Assembly (NCBI GenBank): GCA_021324355.1
Contig: JAJPJD010000049.1
Coordinates: forward strand, 1-64,000
Reading direction: 5' to 3'
DNA from: Actinomycetota bacterium
Lineage (GTDB): Bacteria; Actinomycetota; Acidimicrobiia; Acidimicrobiales; RAAP-2
Length of the DNA: 64,000 nt
The notes under the pieces are model-generated. The model saw nothing but the letters and a program-made list of their open reading frames with translations. It had not been told where the DNA came from and searched no databases. A program made the position numbers and the translations under genes. This document shows, piece by piece, positions 42,394-50,142 of the stretch; positions within the stretch are counted from its first letter, which is position 1; every line of letters starts with the position of its first letter.

Positions 42394-43613
42394 GCCCCGG
42401 GCGCGGTGCCCCCCTCGACCCCGACGGGACCGTCGCGGTCGTCGGGGGGTGCCTGGCCGGGCTCCGAGCGGCCGAAGGCCTGCGGCGGGGCGGGTTTCGG
42501 GGGCGCCTGGTGGTGGTGGGAGCCGAGGCCCACCCGCCCTACGACCGTCCGCCGCTCTCCAAGCAGGTCCTGACCGGGGCGTGGGAGCCGGGCCGGGCGA
42601 CGCTCAAGGACGAGGCCGGGCTGGCCGAGCTCGGGATCGAGGCACGCCTGGGGCGAGCGGCAGTCTCCTTCGATGCCGACGTTCGGCGCCTCGAGCTCGA
42701 CGACGGCACGACGTTGATCGCCGACGGGGTGGTGTTGGCCACCGGCGCAATCCCGCGACGGCCGTTTGCCGAGGAAGGCGTGCTGGCCCTGCGGACCCTC
42801 GAGGACTGCGCGGCGATCCGGGAGGCGCTGGCGCGAGCTGGCCTCGAGGGGCACCTGGTGGTGATCGGGGCCGGCTTCATCGGTTCGGAGGTGGCGGCCG
42901 CCGCCGCTGGTCTCGGGCTCCGGGTCACGGTGGTCGAGGCCCTCCCGGTCCCGCTGGCCCCAGCGGTGGGAGAGGTGGTCGGTGCCGCCCTCGGTCGGCT
43001 GCACGAGCACCACGGGGTGGCGCTGCGCACCGGCGTGGGCGTCACGGCCGTGCGGAGGGACGGCTCGACCGTGCTCGAGCTGGCCGACGGATCCACCCTC
43101 AAGGCCGACGTGGTGGTGGCCGGGGTGGGGGTGGTGCCACAGACGGGCTGGCTGGAGGGGTCCGGGCTGACCCTTGGCAATGGGGTGGTTTGCGACCAGG
43201 CGCTGTTCGCGGCCGACGGCGTGGTCGGGGCCGGCGATGTGGCCTGCTTCCCGTTCCGGGGCGAGCAGGTCCGGATCGAGCACTGGCAGATGGCTGCCGA
43301 CATGGGGGCAGCGGCGGCGGAGGCACTGCTCGCCGGCCGGGCCGCTGCGCCGCGTTTCAACCCGGTGCCCTACTTCTGGTCCGACCAGTACCAGGAGAAG
43401 GTCCAGATGCTCGGCCGCCCGGGTCCCGGCGACGAGGTGGTGGTCGTCGACGGAAACCTCGACGGTCGGTTCGTTGCCCTCTACCGCGACGGCAGCCGAC
43501 TGGGCGCAGCCTTGGCGCTGAGCCGCCCCCGCCAGCTCATGGCGTTCCGGCCCCTCCTCCAGCGAGAGGCCAGCTTCGACGATGCCCTGGAGGTCGCCGC
43601 CTCGTTCGGCTAG
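42390..43613 (+). CDS. FAD-dependent ferredoxin reductase-like oxidoreductase
   Basis: A 407-residue flavoprotein of the BphA4/rhodocoxin reductase type. FAD motif: VAVVGGCLAGLRAAEGLRR; then PPYDRPPLSKQVLTG, the NAD(P) loop VVIGAGFIGSEVAAAAAG, VVAGVGVVPQTGWL, the FAD-ribityl ADGVVGAGDVACFP and the reductase domain VPYFWSDQYQEKVQMLG. It transfers electrons from NAD(P)H to a ferredoxin or P450 system, yet no partner lies nearby. GTG 42390 overlaps the MBL gene stop. Confidence 0.9.
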   Translation: MSPGRGAPLDPDGTVAVVGGCLAGLRAAEGLRRGGFRGRLVVVGAEAHPPYDRPPLSKQVLTGAWEPGRATLKDEAGLAELGIEARLGRAAVSFDADVRRLELDDGTTLIADGVVLATGAIPRRPFAEEGVLALRTLEDCAAIREALARAGLEGHLVVIGAGFIGSEVAAAAAGLGLRVTVVEALPVPLAPAVGEVVGAALGRLHEHHGVALRTGVGVTAVRRDGSTVLELADGSTLKADVVVAGVGVVPQTGWLEGSGLTLGNGVVCDQALFAADGVVGAGDVACFPFRGEQVRIEHWQMAADMGAAAAEALLAGRAAAPRFNPVPYFWSDQYQEKVQMLGRPGPGDEVVVVDGNLDGRFVALYRDGSRLGAALALSRPRQLMAFRPLLQREASFDDALEVAASFG

Positions 43614-43628
43614 GGATAGCCGATCCGC

Positions 43629-43648
43629 ATATTCTGTTGTTAGAATAT
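43629..43648. promoter_or_regulatory. Operator-like palindrome upstream of merA
   Basis: A perfect 7-bp inverted repeat, ATATTCT (43629-43635) and AGAATAT (43642-43648), with a 6-base centre. It is 41 bases before the merA ATG and 15 after the preceding stop, in a sharply AT-rich spot. A metal-responsive repressor site is likely. It does not look like the long-spaced classical MerR promoter. Confidence 0.62.
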
Positions 43649-43689
43649 GTTGAGCGAGCGGCGGCGGGACCAGGAACGGGAGTGGATCG

Positions 43690-45342
43690 ATGAGCGAACA
43701 GAGGCGAGCGGCAGTGCTCGAGGTCGAAGGCATGACCAGTGACGACTGCGCCCGCCACGTCGGCGAGGCGCTGGCGAGCGTGGGTGCCGGCTCGGTGTCG
43801 GTGTCCTGGCGGTCGGGCCGAGCGCGCTTCGAGTGGCCCGAGCAGATCGCAGAGGACCAGCTCCGGGCGGCGGTCGAGGCCGCCGGATATCGAGCAGGGA
43901 CGCTCGAGGTAGTCCAACCGAAGCCGGCCCCGACCCCTGCGGGCCGCGACCCGTTGGACCTGGTCGTGCTGGGCGGCGGATCGGCTGCCTTCGCTGCCGC
44001 CATCCGAGCCACCGATGCCGGCTACCGGGTTGCCCTGGTGGAGCAGCGCGCGCTCGGCGGGACCTGTGTGAACGTCGGTTGTGTCCCCTCCAAGGCGTTG
44101 TTGCGTGCCGGCGAGCTGGCCTGGGCGGCCGGGCACCATCCCTTTGCCGGCCTCGGGACCACCTCGGGCCCGGTGGACCTCTCGGCGATGGTGGCCCAGA
44201 AGGATGAGCTGGTCGCGGCATTGCGTCAGGCCAAGTACGCGGATCTGGTCGCGCAGTACGGCTTCTCGGTGATCCCTGGGCACGGTCACTTCGTTGGCCC
44301 AGGGGAGCTGGAAGTCGCCGGGCAGCGAATTGAGGCTCGCTCCTACCTGATCGCGACCGGGGCGTCGCCGACAGTGCCGCCCATCCCTGGCCTGGCCGAG
44401 GCCGGCTACCTCACCTCGACGAGCGCGCTCGAGCTGACCGAGGTACCCCGGCGTCTCCTGGTGATCGGTGCCAACGCCATCGGCCTCGAGCTGGGGCAGC
44501 TCTTCGTGCACCTGGGGTCCGAGGTGACCTTCGTCGACGTGGCGTCTCGAATCGCACCGTTCGAAGAGCCCGAAGTCTCGAGCGCGCTGGCGTCGGTCCT
44601 CGTCTCGCAGGGTGCGACCATCTACACCGGCTCCCAGGTGCTCTCGGTGCGCGGTGCCGCCGGCGTCGTGGAAGCCAGGGTCGACGTCGGCGGCCACTGC
44701 CACACCCTCCGTGCTGACCGGGTGCTGGTCGCCACCGGCCGACGCCCCAACACCGAGGGCCTGGGCCTCGAAGCCGCTGGGGTCGAGCTCGACGCCCGAG
44801 GTGCGGTCGTGGTCGACGACGAACTGCGCACCAGCAATCCGCGGATCTTCGCTGCTGGTGACGTGACCGGGGCACCCCAGTTCGTCTACGTCTCCGCCTA
44901 CGAGGGAGCGCTCGCCGTCGACAACGCGCTTGTGGGCGCTGGTCGGCGGACCGACTTCACCGGCTTGCCCCGGGTGATCTTCACAGCTCCCCAGGTGGCA
45001 GGGGCCGGGCTCACCGAGGCCCAGGCAGCCGGGGCCGGGCTCGCAGTCGAGACGTCGGTGCTCCCGCTGGCCGCGGTTCCCCGGGCGCTCGTCAACCGGG
45101 ACAGCCGTGGGCTCGTGAAGCTGGTCGCCGAGGCATCGACCGGACGTCTGGTCGGGGCGTCGGTGATGGCCGACGGCGCCGGCGACGTGATCCAGGCCGC
45201 GGTGCTGGCGATCCGCCACGGCATCACGACCAGCGAGCTGGCATCGACCTTCCATCCCTACCTGACCATGGCAGAGGGCCTGAAGCTGGCCGCCCAGACA
45301 TTCACCCGGGACGTGGACAAGCTCTCGTGCTGCGCGGCGTAA
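43690..45342 (+). CDS. merA: Mercuric reductase
   Basis: A 550-residue MerA that reduces Hg(II) to Hg(0) with NADPH. Residues 1-75 form a heavy-metal-associated (NmerA) domain, but GMTSDDC replaces GMTCxxC, so only Cys20 of the pair remains. The core has the redox disulfide GGTCVNVGCVPSKALL (Cys126/Cys131), RVLVATGRRPNTEGLGL and AAGDVTG. The C-terminus has PYLTMAEGLKLAAQTF and the Hg-relay pair Cys547-Cys548 in KLSCCAA. The ATG at 43690 is used. A palindrome lies upstream. Confidence 0.92.
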   Translation: MSEQRRAAVLEVEGMTSDDCARHVGEALASVGAGSVSVSWRSGRARFEWPEQIAEDQLRAAVEAAGYRAGTLEVVQPKPAPTPAGRDPLDLVVLGGGSAAFAAAIRATDAGYRVALVEQRALGGTCVNVGCVPSKALLRAGELAWAAGHHPFAGLGTTSGPVDLSAMVAQKDELVAALRQAKYADLVAQYGFSVIPGHGHFVGPGELEVAGQRIEARSYLIATGASPTVPPIPGLAEAGYLTSTSALELTEVPRRLLVIGANAIGLELGQLFVHLGSEVTFVDVASRIAPFEEPEVSSALASVLVSQGATIYTGSQVLSVRGAAGVVEARVDVGGHCHTLRADRVLVATGRRPNTEGLGLEAAGVELDARGAVVVDDELRTSNPRIFAAGDVTGAPQFVYVSAYEGALAVDNALVGAGRRTDFTGLPRVIFTAPQVAGAGLTEAQAAGAGLAVETSVLPLAAVPRALVNRDSRGLVKLVAEASTGRLVGASVMADGAGDVIQAAVLAIRHGITTSELASTFHPYLTMAEGLKLAAQTFTRDVDKLSCCAA

Positions 45343-45468
45343 GGGTCGCGTTCTTGAGGTGGCCATCCCTGGTCGGCCCGGTGATCCGTCGCTGGCCCGT
45401 TCCCGCCGGCGGCACCGGAGCGCGACCCTCGACTGACCTGCGAAGTCGAGCTCTCCGGTCGACCTATT

Positions 45469-45482
45469 CTACGAACTCGTAG
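45469..45482. promoter_or_regulatory. Operator-like palindrome before the BlaI-type regulator
   Basis: CTACGA and TCGTAG form a perfect 6-bp inverted repeat with a 2-base centre. It ends 14 bases before the BlaI-family GTG start, and its right arm runs into the ribosome site TAGGAGG. Short TAC-type dyads are the usual BlaI/CopY binding element, so autoregulation is likely. Confidence 0.58.
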
Positions 45483-45496
45483 GAGGTGGCTGGCCG

Positions 45497-45877
45497 GTGC
45501 CGAGGCGGGTCGTGGCTGGACGTCGGGTTGGAGACCTCGAGAGCGAGATCCTCGAGGTGCTGTGGTCGGCCCGCACCTGGCTCTCGGGCCGTGAGGTCTG
45601 GGGGCGCCTCGGCTCGGAGGCTCGGGCGTACACGACGGTCATGACGGTGCTCGGTCGTCTGGTCGACAAAGGGCTCGTCGAGCGGGTCGAAGACGGAAAG
45701 AGCCACCGCTACCGAGCGGCGGGCGATCCCGACGAGCTCACGGCCCAGGCCATCCGGTCGCTCTTGTCGGCCACCGCGCATCCGCGGGTCGCGTTGGCGC
45801 ACTTCGTGGACACCCTCGACGACCCCGAGCTCATGGCCGAGCTGGCAGCCGCGCTGAAGCGGTTGCGCCGGCGATGA
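45497..45877 (+). CDS. BlaI/MecI/CopY family transcriptional repressor
   Basis: A 126-residue winged-helix protein: GDLESEILEVLWSARTWLSG, the recognition helix AYTTVMTVLGRLVDKGLVER and the dimerisation tail LLSATAHPRVALAHFVDTLD. BlaI-type repressors are inactivated when a partner M56 membrane protease responds to a signal. Here the M56 gene follows with an ATGA overlap. The GTG at 45497 has TAGGAGGT upstream. No beta-lactamase gene is nearby. Confidence 0.9.
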   Translation: MPRRVVAGRRVGDLESEILEVLWSARTWLSGREVWGRLGSEARAYTTVMTVLGRLVDKGLVERVEDGKSHRYRAAGDPDELTAQAIRSLLSATAHPRVALAHFVDTLDDPELMAELAAALKRLRRR

Positions 45878-46863
45878 GCGGCGTGCTGGCCGGGCTGGGC
45901 TTCTTCGGGGTGCTGGTCGGCTTCTCGGCCCTGATTGGCCGGCGCGCCGGCGTGTCGCCCCGGGTTGCCGCCGGCGCCCACCTGGTGAGTCTGATGGGGT
46001 GGGCCACCGTGCCGCTGCTCTGGCTGGCCTGTCTGGGCACCGGGGCCGGCTCCTTGGTCGGTGGCGCTGGTGGTGGCGGTTGCCTGTTGGGGTTGGATCG
46101 GGGGACGTGGCAGTTGTTGGGCCTGGTGCCCTCGGCCGCGCTCGGGGTGGTGCTCCTGTGGCACGGGGTGCGCCATGCGGTGGTCGCACAGCGCGCCGCG
46201 CGCTGGGGCGTGGCCCTTGCCCGATCGGTTCGCCGGCCGACCAGCGCCGGCGAGGTCTGGGTGGTCCCGGCCGATGAGCCGATCGCAGTGGCCACTGGGA
46301 TCATGCGCTGCCGGGCGGTGGTGTCTCGGGGGCTTCTTGCCCCGCTGAGCGAACGCGAGCAGGAGGCGGTGTGCGAGCACGAGGCCGCCCACGTGCGTCT
46401 GGGGCACCCTCGGCTGTTGGTGGTCGGCGGCGCGGTTGCTGCCGCCTACCGGTGGCTCCCCCCGGTCCGCTGGGCCTGGGACGGGTTGTGCCGGGAGCTG
46501 GAAGCCGCCGCCGACGACGAGGCGGCCAAGGTGGTTGGACGCCGGGCCGTGCTGTCGGCGCTCCTCCAGGTGGCGCTGGTGCAAGGAGGCCAGCACCCCG
46601 GCCGGCCTTGGGGGGACTTCGCCGCGACCGAGCACCTGCGGTGGCGCATCGCTCGCCTCGAGCACCCGAGCTCGGGGCAGGCCTGGCCGACCAGGCTGGT
46701 CGGGTCGGCGGCCGTCGCGACCGGATCCGCCATGGCCCTGGTCGCCTGTGCGGTTGCCGGTCGGCCGCTCACGGTGCTCGGCCTGTCGGCGTGCCTGGGG
46801 CTGGTTGCCGTGGTCGGACTGCGACCGACCTGGGCCTGGGGCCGGCGGAGCACGCCGGGCTGA
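45874..46863 (+). CDS. M56 family membrane metallopeptidase (BlaR1-like protease half)
   Basis: A 329-residue membrane protease. Three N-terminal helices precede a gluzincin domain with HEAAH (169-173) and the third ligand region ELEAAADDEA (208-217), and two C-terminal helices follow. It lacks the penicillin-binding sensor domain of BlaR1, ending at residue 329. It is coupled to the BlaI-type repressor. The signal it senses is unknown; membrane or metal stress fits the neighbouring genes. Confidence 0.88.
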   Translation: MSGVLAGLGFFGVLVGFSALIGRRAGVSPRVAAGAHLVSLMGWATVPLLWLACLGTGAGSLVGGAGGGGCLLGLDRGTWQLLGLVPSAALGVVLLWHGVRHAVVAQRAARWGVALARSVRRPTSAGEVWVVPADEPIAVATGIMRCRAVVSRGLLAPLSEREQEAVCEHEAAHVRLGHPRLLVVGGAVAAAYRWLPPVRWAWDGLCRELEAAADDEAAKVVGRRAVLSALLQVALVQGGQHPGRPWGDFAATEHLRWRIARLEHPSSGQAWPTRLVGSAAVATGSAMALVACAVAGRPLTVLGLSACLGLVAVVGLRPTWAWGRRSTPG

Positions 46864-46899
46864 GCCGCCCGCCAGCGAGGCGGCCGAGCCGGGCGGGGA

Positions 46900-48249
46900 T
46901 CAACGATCCCAGGGTTCGAGCGCGGCCAGGTACGCCTCGGCATAGGTGGGGAACTGGGCCACCTGGTCGACCAGGACCTCGATCGGGATCTCGGCTCGGA
47001 TGGCCAGGGCAGCCTGGTGGATCCACTCGCCGGCCAAGGGGGCGACCGCCCACGCGCCCAGAAGCACCCGCCGACCGACGTCCACGACCACGCCCAGCGT
47101 CCCACCTGGCTCCTTCTGGTAGGTCCAGGGCCGGGCGATGGCATCGGCCAGCTCGACCTCGTGGGTCGCCACCTCGATCCCGGCTGCCGCCGCGGCATCG
47201 GGGCGCACCCCGACCGCCGCGACCTCGGGGTCGCAGAACACGACGCGAGGTATTCCCTCGTAGCGGGCGACCCGCGCTGTCCCGCACAGGTTGGCTGCCA
47301 CCACCCGGCCTTGGTACATGGCGACGTGGGTGAACAGCGCCACCCCGGTCACGTCGCCAATCGCCCACAGGCGATCGCCCGCCCGGCAGTGCTGGTCGAC
47401 GACGGCCGCACCGCGCTCGTCCAGCTGGCCACCGGCGCGCTCGACCCCGAGGCCTGCGGTCCTGGGCCGGCGGCCCGACGCCAGCAGGATCACGTCGGTC
47501 TCGACGCCGGGCCCGCTCGAGAGCTCGAGCACGCTCGCCGAACCGGCTCGCAAGACCCGGGTCGCCTCCACGCCGGTTCGGACGTCGATGCCGTCGGCTT
47601 CGAGCGCCCGGCGGGCGAGCTCGCCCACCCGGTGGTGCTCGCGGGGGATGAGCTGCTCGGAGCGCTCGAGGATGGTGACCCTCGCGCCCATGCGGGCGAG
47701 GAACTGACCGAGCTCGACGCCGACCGCGCTGCCCCCGATCACCGCCACTCGTTCGGGGATCTCCCGCAAGGTCGTCGCGTCTCGATTGGTCCACACCTCG
47801 GCCCCGCCAAGTCCTTCGATCGGGGGGCGGATCGGCTCGGAGCCGGTCGCGATGACCACGTCGTCAGCCTCGAGGACCTCGTCGCCGACGACCACCCGGC
47901 CCGGTCCATCCAGGCGGGCCGTTCCCTTCACCACGGTCGCGCCCCGCCCTCGGTACCCGTCGACCTGGGTGGCGTCGTCGAGGTGGCGGACCATGTAGTC
48001 CCGGTAGTCGCGCAGCGCCGGCCACTCGACGGTCGGCACCGCCATGCCGGCGACCCGCCCGGTGGCGCCCTGGACCTCGGTCGCCCGCAGGAGGGTCTTG
48101 GAGGGGATGCACGCCCAGTACGCGCACTCGCCGCCGATCAGTTCGTGCTCGACGACCGCGATGTGCCGGCCGGCCTCGAGCAGCTTCCCGGCGGCGACCT
48201 CGCCTCCGGGCCCGAGCCCGACCACGACGACGTCGAACCGTTCGCTCAT
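46900..48249 (-). CDS. Pyridine nucleotide-disulfide oxidoreductase (MerA/Lpd-like)
   Basis: A 449-residue class I disulfide reductase. It has the FAD loop VVVVGLGPGGEVAAGKLL, a redox pair GGECAYWACIPSKTLLRA (Cys42/Cys47), VIATGSEPIRPP, the NAD(P) loop VAVIGGSAVGVELGQFLARM, LWAIGDVTGVALFTH and a C-terminal dimerisation domain. It lacks both the NmerA domain and the C-terminal Cys pair, so it is not a mercuric reductase. The CAYWAC form is common in actinobacterial reductases of unsettled substrate. It diverges from the Cys-Cys membrane protein operon. Confidence 0.88.
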   Translation of the reverse strand: MSERFDVVVVGLGPGGEVAAGKLLEAGRHIAVVEHELIGGECAYWACIPSKTLLRATEVQGATGRVAGMAVPTVEWPALRDYRDYMVRHLDDATQVDGYRGRGATVVKGTARLDGPGRVVVGDEVLEADDVVIATGSEPIRPPIEGLGGAEVWTNRDATTLREIPERVAVIGGSAVGVELGQFLARMGARVTILERSEQLIPREHHRVGELARRALEADGIDVRTGVEATRVLRAGSASVLELSSGPGVETDVILLASGRRPRTAGLGVERAGGQLDERGAAVVDQHCRAGDRLWAIGDVTGVALFTHVAMYQGRVVAANLCGTARVARYEGIPRVVFCDPEVAAVGVRPDAAAAAGIEVATHEVELADAIARPWTYQKEPGGTLGVVVDVGRRVLLGAWAVAPLAGEWIHQAALAIRAEIPIEVLVDQVAQFPTYAEAYLAALEPWDR

Positions 48250-48454
48250 CGTGGGAGCCTTGCACGTCCGGGCGTCGGGTGCTGGCCGCCGCCCGGCCGG
48301 CAGCGCTCGCCGGGATGGCGGCCGGGCTGGTCCGGGTCCACAGCACGCCCGTCCGGTGGCTCGGGAGCGGCGGCCCGTCGGCCGGGCGTTCGTCCTCGCA
48401 CCGCGCGCGCGGATCGGCCCACCAGCCCGTCTGAGTGATTCGCTCTCACAGATA

Positions 48455-48466
48455 TGTAGTACTACA
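48455..48466. promoter_or_regulatory. Operator-like palindrome in the divergent promoter
   Basis: A perfect 12-bp palindrome TGTAGTACTACA, 47 bases before the ATG of the Cys-Cys membrane protein operon and about 205 bases upstream of the divergent reductase. The TAC/GTA content resembles BlaI/CopY-type sites, so the BlaI-type regulator 3 kb away could act here. Confidence 0.58.
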
Positions 48467-48512
48467 ATCGAGTCGGGCCCAACCGGACCCATGGGAGCCA
48501 GCAGGGGTCACG

Positions 48513-48809
48513 ATGACAGCACCGCCGCAACGACCACCGACCCTCAGCCGGAGCCCTGGCCCGAGGGCGGACAGCGCACCAGCACGCCGGGGTCCTGGTG
48601 CCGCGGTCGCGCTCCTCCTCTTGCCGCTCCTGTGCTGCGGGGGGCCGGCCATCGTTGCCGGTCTGGCAGCGGCCAGCGCCGCCACGCTTGGGCTGGTTGG
48701 CGGGGTGGTCGGCGGCGGACTCCTGGTGGCCGCCGGGCTGCTGTGGCACCGACACCGCCGTCGGGGCGTCGCCTGCTGTGGTCCGGTGAACCGGCCGGGG
48801 AGCCGGTGA
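48513..48809 (+). CDS. Small Cys-Cys membrane protein, mercury-transport-like
   Basis: A 98-residue protein with a basic, Pro-rich N-terminus and two membrane helices. A vicinal Cys pair lies inside the first helix (LLLLPLLCCGGPAIVAGLAA, Cys41-Cys42) and another after the second (GVACCGP, Cys88-Cys89). MerT, MerF and MerE use such pairs to hand Hg(II) across the membrane; overall similarity is loose, so this is a functional analogy. The ATG at 48513 follows AGGGG. It is first in a four-gene overlapping operon. Confidence 0.72.
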   Translation: MTAPPQRPPTLSRSPGPRADSAPARRGPGAAVALLLLPLLCCGGPAIVAGLAAASAATLGLVGGVVGGGLLVAAGLLWHRHRRRGVACCGPVNRPGSR

Positions 48810-49495
48810 TGGCCGAGGTGTCGCGACCGGCGCGCGCGTGGCCCATGTGGCGGGCTCTCGTCGAGGTGCTCGGCACCCCCGCACGCTTCGGCGGGTTCCT
48901 GGCCGCCGCGGCGGCGGTGACCGTGGTGTACGCGGTCCTGCTGCCGTTCCAGTACACGCAGCGCGTCGAGCTCGCCAACCTGCACTACCTGGATGCCTAC
49001 CTGCTCACCTGGGCCATCCTCCTCGGCATGGCCATGGGGCTGGTGCTCAGCGTCCAGGTCTACGCCATGCGCAAGGTCGCCGCCGCTCGGGCCGCTGGTG
49101 GGGTGGTCGGAGGCGTGGCCTTCCTCGGGAGCCTGCTGCCGAGCTTCCTGTGCTGCACCCCGATCATCCCCTCGGTGCTCGCGTTCGCCGGTGCCTCGGG
49201 GGTGGGCCTCTACACGACGACCGGTTCGGTGCAGCACTTCTTCGCGGTGCACCAGACCGAGTTCCTCGCAGCCAGCCTGGCGTTGCTTGCCGCTCTGTGC
49301 TGGTGGGGGTTGCGCAAGATCGGGCGCGCGTCGTGCCTCGCCGACGGCGAGTGCACGACCCAGAGGGCATCGGTGCCCGGGGAGGCCGCCCTCGCCTGCT
49401 GTGACCCGCCCAGCCCTGGTTGTGCGCCGGACCTCAGCGCCGCCGGGCCAGAGGAGGCGGCAGCGGTTGACGCAAGCGGGCGGGGAGTCCGCTGA
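48809..49495 (+). CDS. Cys-rich polytopic membrane protein
   Basis: A 228-residue protein with about five helices. A Cys pair lies in the helix LLPSFLCCTPIIPSVLAFAG (Cys115-Cys116). The C-terminal tail has several more Cys (Cys176, Cys182, Cys197-Cys198, Cys205), suggesting soft-metal binding. It is not recognised as a named family. Start and stop codons overlap both neighbours by one base (TGATG), so all four genes are coupled. A metal or thiol transport role is inferred only from Cys placement and context. Confidence 0.75.
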   Translation: MAEVSRPARAWPMWRALVEVLGTPARFGGFLAAAAAVTVVYAVLLPFQYTQRVELANLHYLDAYLLTWAILLGMAMGLVLSVQVYAMRKVAAARAAGGVVGGVAFLGSLLPSFLCCTPIIPSVLAFAGASGVGLYTTTGSVQHFFAVHQTEFLAASLALLAALCWWGLRKIGRASCLADGECTTQRASVPGEAALACCDPPSPGCAPDLSAAGPEEAAAVDASGRGVR

Positions 49496-50142
49496 TGGGC
49501 AAGGCGTCCACCCGCCAGCGACCGTCCCGCCCGAGTGGTGCCGCTCGACGCCGGGCCGAAGCGCAACGGCGCGCCCGGAAGCGCCTGGCGCTGTGGAGCA
49601 CTGCCGGGGCCGTGGTTGCCCTCGCCGGCGCGGTGGTCGGCCTGCACCTGGCGAACCGCTCGACGTCGCCGACACCCGAGGGGGCCGCGCCACTCCAGGT
49701 CGGCACCAGGGCTCCGAATGCCACGTTCACCACGCTCGACGGCAAGACCGAGACGGTGGCCGCGCTCCACGGGAGGCCTGCCATGCTCTGGCTGGTCACC
49801 ACCTGGTGCTCTTCCTGCCAGGCTGGCACCGCGGCGATGGCACATCACCTCAGCACCCTGGCGTCCGACGGAGTGCGGGTGGTCGAGGTCGAGAACTACG
49901 CCGACCTGGGCCAATCCGGACCGTCCATGGCGGCCTTCGGCAAGGCCCTTGCCGGCAGCGCCTTCTTGAACCCGGATTGGGTGTTCGGCGAGGCCTCGCC
50001 CACCCTCACCCGCACCTACAACCCCAAGGCCTACCTCGACATCTACTACCTGCTCAACGCCAGCGGAAAGATCGCCTACGTGAACAGCTCACCGGGATCG
50101 ACCATGCGCCAGCTGCTGAGCGCGGCCGCCGCCCTCCGATGA
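49495..50142 (+). CDS. Membrane-anchored thioredoxin-like protein (1)
   Basis: A 215-residue TlpA/redoxin-like protein. A 30-residue strongly basic N-terminus is followed by one membrane helix (LALWSTAGAVVALAGAVVGL) and an extracytoplasmic thioredoxin fold with TTWCSSCQAGTAAMAHH (Cys105/Cys108). A late GKIAYVNSSPGSTMRQLL corresponds to the last strand and helix. It is likely a disulfide reductase or metal-relay partner of the Cys-rich membrane proteins in its operon. Confidence 0.85.
   Translation: MGKASTRQRPSRPSGAARRRAEAQRRARKRLALWSTAGAVVALAGAVVGLHLANRSTSPTPEGAAPLQVGTRAPNATFTTLDGKTETVAALHGRPAMLWLVTTWCSSCQAGTAAMAHHLSTLASDGVRVVEVENYADLGQSGPSMAAFGKALAGSAFLNPDWVFGEASPTLTRTYNPKAYLDIYYLLNASGKIAYVNSSPGSTMRQLLSAAAALR

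Noticed and set aside
47017-48438. Plus-strand frame of about 473 codons opposite the disulfide reductase
   Set aside because: Antisense to complete FAD/NAD and CAYWAC redox motifs; no domain of its own.
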